Assembly (NCBI RefSeq): GCF_900112315.1
Contig: NZ_FOLL01000015.1
Location: forward strand, 81,536-145,535
Reading direction: 5' to 3'
Origin: Parapedobacter composti
GTDB lineage: Bacteria > Bacteroidota > Bacteroidia > Sphingobacteriales > Sphingobacteriaceae
Length of the DNA: 64,000 nucleotides
Shown: positions 60,908 to 64,000 of the stretch, in pieces
Numbering within the stretch: position 1 is the stretch's first letter
How the letters are laid out: every line of letters begins with the position of its first letter
Notes under the pieces: model-generated
The model's database searches: none
The model's input: only the letters and a program-made list of their open reading frames with translations
What the model was told of the DNA's origin: nothing
Made by a program: the position numbers and the translations under genes

Positions 60908-61732
60908 ATGATGAACATGCTTCACTTATATAGGATAGTATTCGCAGCAGTATTGTTTTTATGTACCGCTTGCGGGAAAAATCTCATCGATTACGGCGAT
61001 GTCACTCCGGTAACGGATAGTGACGCTATCGTGAAAATTAATTATGCATCTCAGTACGGAGATGACCGGGCTATATTCGTCAAATTTAATGACACCCGTG
61101 TTACACCGCTGATCCTTGGGCGACAGCCTTACCCGGGTGGTGGTTGGAATACCCGGGGCGACTCCCGTGCAGATTTTTTAGTAGCTAAGCCTGGTGTGAT
61201 GAATATGCAGATCTGTCTGCCCTTCCGTAATGACAATGGTTTAGATTCGCTGGTACTCTACCAACAGGAGTTTACCCTTGAAAAGGGAAAACGTTATACT
61301 ATTCACGTAGCTGACACCGCAGAGTTTACTCGGTCAATTATCGCAGAGGAAAACTTCTTAATGCCTGACTCGGGTTATGCTCGTTATCGGTTTATCAATT
61401 TGATGCCAGATGTGGAGGCGATAGATTTGTACTATGGAGCTTATTCTACGACAGCTGCTGGGCAGACCACTATCGCGGATAGTTTAGTGGCTTCCAACAT
61501 TGGGTACATGCAGTTAAGCGAAGAATTTACATTAAACCGTTCGGCGAACCGAACTTGGAAAATTCGGAAGGCCGGCGCTCCTGTTACTAATGCATCGGTC
61601 CTGGCTTGGTATAGCAGCACGAATACTACCTTAAATCAACGAGTGTATACTGTATATGCAATGGGATACGAGAAATATTTTGGTACTGGAGATATTCGGC
61701 GACCATTTGTATCTTTCTATCACGTGCGTTAG
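60908..61732 (+). CDS. DUF4397-like surface lipoprotein
   Basis: A lipoprotein of about 274 residues. ATG 60908 gives MMNMLHLYRIVFAAVLFLC then TA-C, a lipoprotein signal; ATG 60887, overlapping the susD-like stop, would add seven residues. Two beta-sandwich halves are seen: AIVKINYASQYGDDRAIFVK and YARYRFINLMPDVEAIDLYY, the latter typical of DUF4397. It has no visible catalytic residues and probably binds ligand at the surface beside SusC and SusD. Confidence 0.7.
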   Translation: MMNMLHLYRIVFAAVLFLCTACGKNLIDYGDVTPVTDSDAIVKINYASQYGDDRAIFVKFNDTRVTPLILGRQPYPGGGWNTRGDSRADFLVAKPGVMNMQICLPFRNDNGLDSLVLYQQEFTLEKGKRYTIHVADTAEFTRSIIAEENFLMPDSGYARYRFINLMPDVEAIDLYYGAYSTTAAGQTTIADSLVASNIGYMQLSEEFTLNRSANRTWKIRKAGAPVTNASVLAWYSSTNTTLNQRVYTVYAMGYEKYFGTGDIRRPFVSFYHVR

Positions 61733-61789
61733 CAATGTAATGAGGCGGGATGAACCTTTTAAACGACTTAGCTAAATTCAAAAAGAATA

Positions 61790-62785
61790 ATGATCATGAG
61801 GATAAATCACATTAAATATCGGTTGTTCACTGTATTGCCATCTGCGAAGTCTGCCTTATTAGCCCTTTTAACGTTGGCGTCTTGCAGCATGCGGGATGAC
61901 AATTACCTAAAGGACAAAAAAGAAGAGATTGTTGATGTTATTCCCCCGGATGATGATGTCAGTGCCATTACGCAGCTAATCATCGATAACACCAATGTGA
62001 TTGGTACTTTTCAGATGGACTCCACGACAATGATCGCTGATGGCATAGCGCATACACATATCCGCTACTTGAACCAGCAGGAATTGCCGATGAGCATACA
62101 CGTTCTTGAAGTGGACTTATCGAACGGGAATCTCGTTGCTTATGCAATGAGTCCATATAACGATAGGCTGTATGGTTTTCAACGTATCTCTGAGATGGCG
62201 AGGGATAATGAGAAAACGGGAACAAAAATTATGGCCGCAATCAATGCAGACTATTATAACACATCTACTGGCGAGCCTACAGGTACATTTATTATTAATG
62301 GGCTTCAGCGGAAAATCAATACTTCGGCAACGAGACCTTATTTCGCCATTATGCAAGACGGTACGGCAGTAATCGGAAGGGCGCCTGTTGCCGGTCAAGG
62401 AGAGGAAATAAACCTCAACGCTGTGGAACATCTGGTAAGCGGCAACGAGTGGTTGGTTTTTGAAGGCGAATCGGTTAACTATTCGAACTATTCCATTGAA
62501 CCGCGGACAGCAATCGGCCTGACGCAAGATCAAAGGGTTTATGTTGTGATTGTTGACGGAAGGCAGCAGTACTTTTCCAATGGTTGTGGGATGGAAGAAT
62601 TACGACAAATGATGCTCGCTTTCGGAACATATCATGCTTTTAATCTGGACGGTGGCGCTTCGTCTACCCTTGCGATTAGAATAGAACCAAGCAGAGTAGG
62701 GACTGGATGGGCGGTCAAGAATAGGCCCTCCGATGGCGTAGAGCGGGCTGTTGCTAATGGATTGGCTTTTGCTGTGGTTGAGTAG
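61790..62785 (+). CDS. NAGPA-type phosphodiester glycosidase lipoprotein
   Basis: A 331-residue lipoprotein (lipobox LAS-C). The domain is that of phosphodiester glycosidases related to the mammalian mannose-6-phosphate uncovering enzyme (NAGPA): IMAAINADYYNTSTGEPTGT, PRTAIGLTQDQRVYVVIVDG, AFNLDGGASSTLAIR and VERAVANGLAFAV. The Asp and Gly-rich NLDGGASS is the family's active-site motif. These enzymes remove sugars linked through phosphodiesters. With SusC/SusD upstream this suggests uptake of a phosphodiester-linked sugar from, for example, a capsule or teichoic-acid-like polymer. Start is ATG 61790 or 61796. Confidence 0.88.
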   Translation: MIMRINHIKYRLFTVLPSAKSALLALLTLASCSMRDDNYLKDKKEEIVDVIPPDDDVSAITQLIIDNTNVIGTFQMDSTTMIADGIAHTHIRYLNQQELPMSIHVLEVDLSNGNLVAYAMSPYNDRLYGFQRISEMARDNEKTGTKIMAAINADYYNTSTGEPTGTFIINGLQRKINTSATRPYFAIMQDGTAVIGRAPVAGQGEEINLNAVEHLVSGNEWLVFEGESVNYSNYSIEPRTAIGLTQDQRVYVVIVDGRQQYFSNGCGMEELRQMMLAFGTYHAFNLDGGASSTLAIRIEPSRVGTGWAVKNRPSDGVERAVANGLAFAVVE

Positions 62786-63418
62786 ATTTCCAGAACCCAT
62801 CTATAGAACGCGTAAAATAAAAAGTACTAATATAAATTGATTAGTTATTGAATCGGTCGAGACATTCCACCAGTTTCTTTCGTTTGGCCAGTACTGGTGT
62901 CAAGACCATCCAGAACCAATACCTACTTTTGATGCCGATGTTATCGTGGTAAGTGAATATTATTATTGAGTTTACCGTTCATAGAGAGGCGTTATTTTTC
63001 TTAGTCAATGAGCGTAATTACAAGTTGGAAAACTGGCTGGCATCTAGTCCAGAGCCTGCAACAAGGACGATTCCTTTCTTATCCGGTTTGGTTTGTTTGG
63101 TAAGATCGGTAGAGTAATAAAATGACGGGATTTGTTGCTGTTTCATTCAATTTCTCGTATTCCGGATGACAGATTCCTTACGGTCTATGATGGATTTCGC
63201 CGAACTCAGACAACGAAGGCGATCTCTATGCACACCGGTACAAAGATGACCGTACTACCATATGCTCAACATAACGCAGGGCCGATTTGCAGGCGATGCA
63301 CTCATCAGCGGTATGTATAGCACATTAACCCATATCAGCCTTAACGTATCCGCCCGACCAACTGCATATTTTCTGATTAATTGATCGTCTTTAGCTTTAC
63401 GCCCAAAATAATATATTT
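62786..63418. other. Gene-poor stretch before the IS66 element
   Basis: This 633-bp stretch has no ORF of convincing composition. Short frames such as EYYY-ending text near 62850-62970 on the plus strand and MKQQQIPSFYYSTDLTKQTK (minus, about 63030-63150) look like decayed coding DNA, but no family was recognised. The IS66 left end must lie in the last 150 bp; its inverted repeat was not identified with certainty. Confidence 0.4.
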
Positions 63419-63709
63419 ATGAAAGAGCGTAGAGATTACATGTTTACCCTTGTTGGCCAGTGGCGTGAGAGTGGTTTGACCCGGCAGGAGTTCTGCCTGC
63501 AGCATGGCATCACCCTGGGCAAGTTCAGTTATTGGATCAGCCGCTGGAAGGAGGATCAATCCGCCGGGGATAGCGGTTTTATTCCGATGGGTTCACCCAC
63601 CAGGGCGGCAGGCCATCCTGTCTTGTCGGTTATCTATCCCAACGGTGTGCGGCTGGAAGTGCCTTCGGCGGACCTTGGACTATTGTCCAGGCTGATTGCC
63701 CTTGCCTGA
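63419..63709 (+). CDS. IS66 accessory protein TnpA-like
   Basis: A 96-residue protein with a helix-turn-helix near the N-terminus, LVGQWRESGLTRQEFCLQHG then ITLGKFSYWISRWKE, which is the IS66 Orf1/TnpA pattern, and a C-terminal strand region LSVIYPNGVRLEVPSADLGL. Its stop overlaps the start of the tnpB gene (TGATG). It is likely to bind the element ends. Confidence 0.85.
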   Translation: MKERRDYMFTLVGQWRESGLTRQEFCLQHGITLGKFSYWISRWKEDQSAGDSGFIPMGSPTRAAGHPVLSVIYPNGVRLEVPSADLGLLSRLIALA

Positions 63710-64000
63710 TGTTTTCGCTGGGTTCCTCGCACCGTTATTATCTGTACGGCGGCCATTGCGATATGAGGAAAAGTTTTGACGGGCTTTGCGGGCTGGTGTC
63801 CTCCGGTATGGGCCGGGGTGCCACCGGCGGGGATGTGTTCGTTTTCCTGAACCGGCGCCGAACGCACATGAAGCTTTTGCACTGGGAGCATGGCGGGTTC
63901 GTGCTGTATTACAAAAGGCTGGAGGGCGGCACCTTCCCGCTGCCCAGAACCAGTTCGCCGGGCGGGGAGATCGACTGGAGCGAGCTGGTGCTGATGGTGG
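63709..64000 (+). CDS. IS66 TnpB, N-terminal part (runs off window)
   Basis: ATG at 63709 overlaps the previous stop. The frame is open to the window end (97 codons) and begins MFSLGSSHRYYLYGGHCDMR, then KSFDGLCGLVSSGMGRG and DVFVFLNRRRTHMKLLHWEH, the characteristic TnpB sequence (MRKSFDGL, VFVFxNRRRTxxKLLxWE). TnpB is a helper of IS66 transposition. It overlaps the preceding gene, as is usual in the family. Confidence 0.9.
   Translation, partial: MFSLGSSHRYYLYGGHCDMRKSFDGLCGLVSSGMGRGATGGDVFVFLNRRRTHMKLLHWEHGGFVLYYKRLEGGTFPLPRTSSPGGEIDWSELVLMV

Larger units (their letters stand above)
63419..64000 (+). mobile_element. IS66-family insertion sequence, left part
   Basis: Two overlapping genes in IS66 order (tnpA-like, tnpB) are visible. 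The large transposase gene tnpC and the right end lie beyond the window. The left terminal repeat was not located. Confidence 0.85.

Noticed and set aside
62786..63418. Several short open frames including one of 62 codons at 63132
   Set aside because: Each is short and has no recognisable family or convincing signal; treated as decayed DNA.
1..64000. CRISPR arrays, tRNA or rRNA genes
   Set aside because: No regularly spaced repeats, no cloverleaf-like T-arm and acceptor combinations and no rRNA-like stretches were found by reading; a dedicated scan could still reveal a divergent small RNA.

Overview
The window comes from a Bacteroidota genome, most probably of the Sphingobacteriaceae type. 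It has three SusC/SusD-type outer-membrane uptake systems (one ruined), many lipoproteins with short Lys-rich signal peptides, FecI/FecR-type sigma/anti-sigma pairs, DUF4959/DUF4998/DUF5000 surface lipoproteins, FHS- and NHS-type sugar permeases, and almost no Shine-Dalgarno signals. No rRNA, tRNA or CRISPR array was seen. Genus is not claimed.

Region 1 (1-22888) is a carbohydrate-utilisation locus. A divergent ROK-type regulator (cut by the window edge) faces 14 co-directional, tightly spaced genes. They encode an AGE-family 2-epimerase, an FHS permease, SusC, SusD, two surface lipoproteins with DUF5000-like C-termini, a calcineurin-like phosphoesterase, a putative TIM-barrel hydrolase lipoprotein, a twin-arginine FAD oxidoreductase, an ADP-ribosylglycohydrolase-like protein with a signal peptide, two Gfo/Idh/MocA oxidoreductases, a large PQQ-type sugar dehydrogenase/PKD/cytochrome c/CBM lipoprotein and an NHS-type permease. 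Capture at the surface, hydrolysis and oxidation in the periplasm, then import and epimerisation is the likely logic. The epimerase and ROK regulator hint at an amino-sugar substrate.

Region 2 (22889-27565) is a decayed polysaccharide-utilisation locus. An intact ECF sigma factor and FecR anti-sigma factor now face a truncated susC with an in-frame stop, fused by deletion to the 3' part of a beta-helix gene that also carries an in-frame stop. YceI and a lone HlyD-type adaptor follow; a 40-bp palindrome lies upstream of the adaptor.

Region 3 (29946-40220) is a roughly 10-kb block bounded by two identical 130-bp copies of the 3' end of murF. Scraps of an IS1634-like transposase and an osmC relic lie inside. 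The block carries a glycine-zipper lipoprotein, an OmpA-family protein, and a compact module made of an ECF sigma factor, a membrane anti-sigma-like protein with a periplasmic TPR tail, a PKD protein with a predicted C-terminal beta-barrel, and a TPR-CHAT protease predicted to face the periplasm. This module is the best candidate here for an undescribed system: an envelope sensor linked through a caspase-like protease to an anti-sigma factor.

Region 4 (40087-55767) is cell-wall related. It holds murF and then a nine-gene operon for murein-peptide release and use: two zinc amidases, a GHL10 hydrolase, an S9 peptidase, a DUF1611 (DgcN-like) protein, an enolase-superfamily epimerase or racemase, an APC permease, a class C/class A double serine hydrolase and a second serine hydrolase.

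Region 5 (55768-64000) is AT-richer: a small SusC/SusD locus with a DUF4397-like lipoprotein and a NAGPA-type phosphodiester glycosidase, then about 630 bp without a recognisable gene, then the left part of an IS66-family element that runs off the window.
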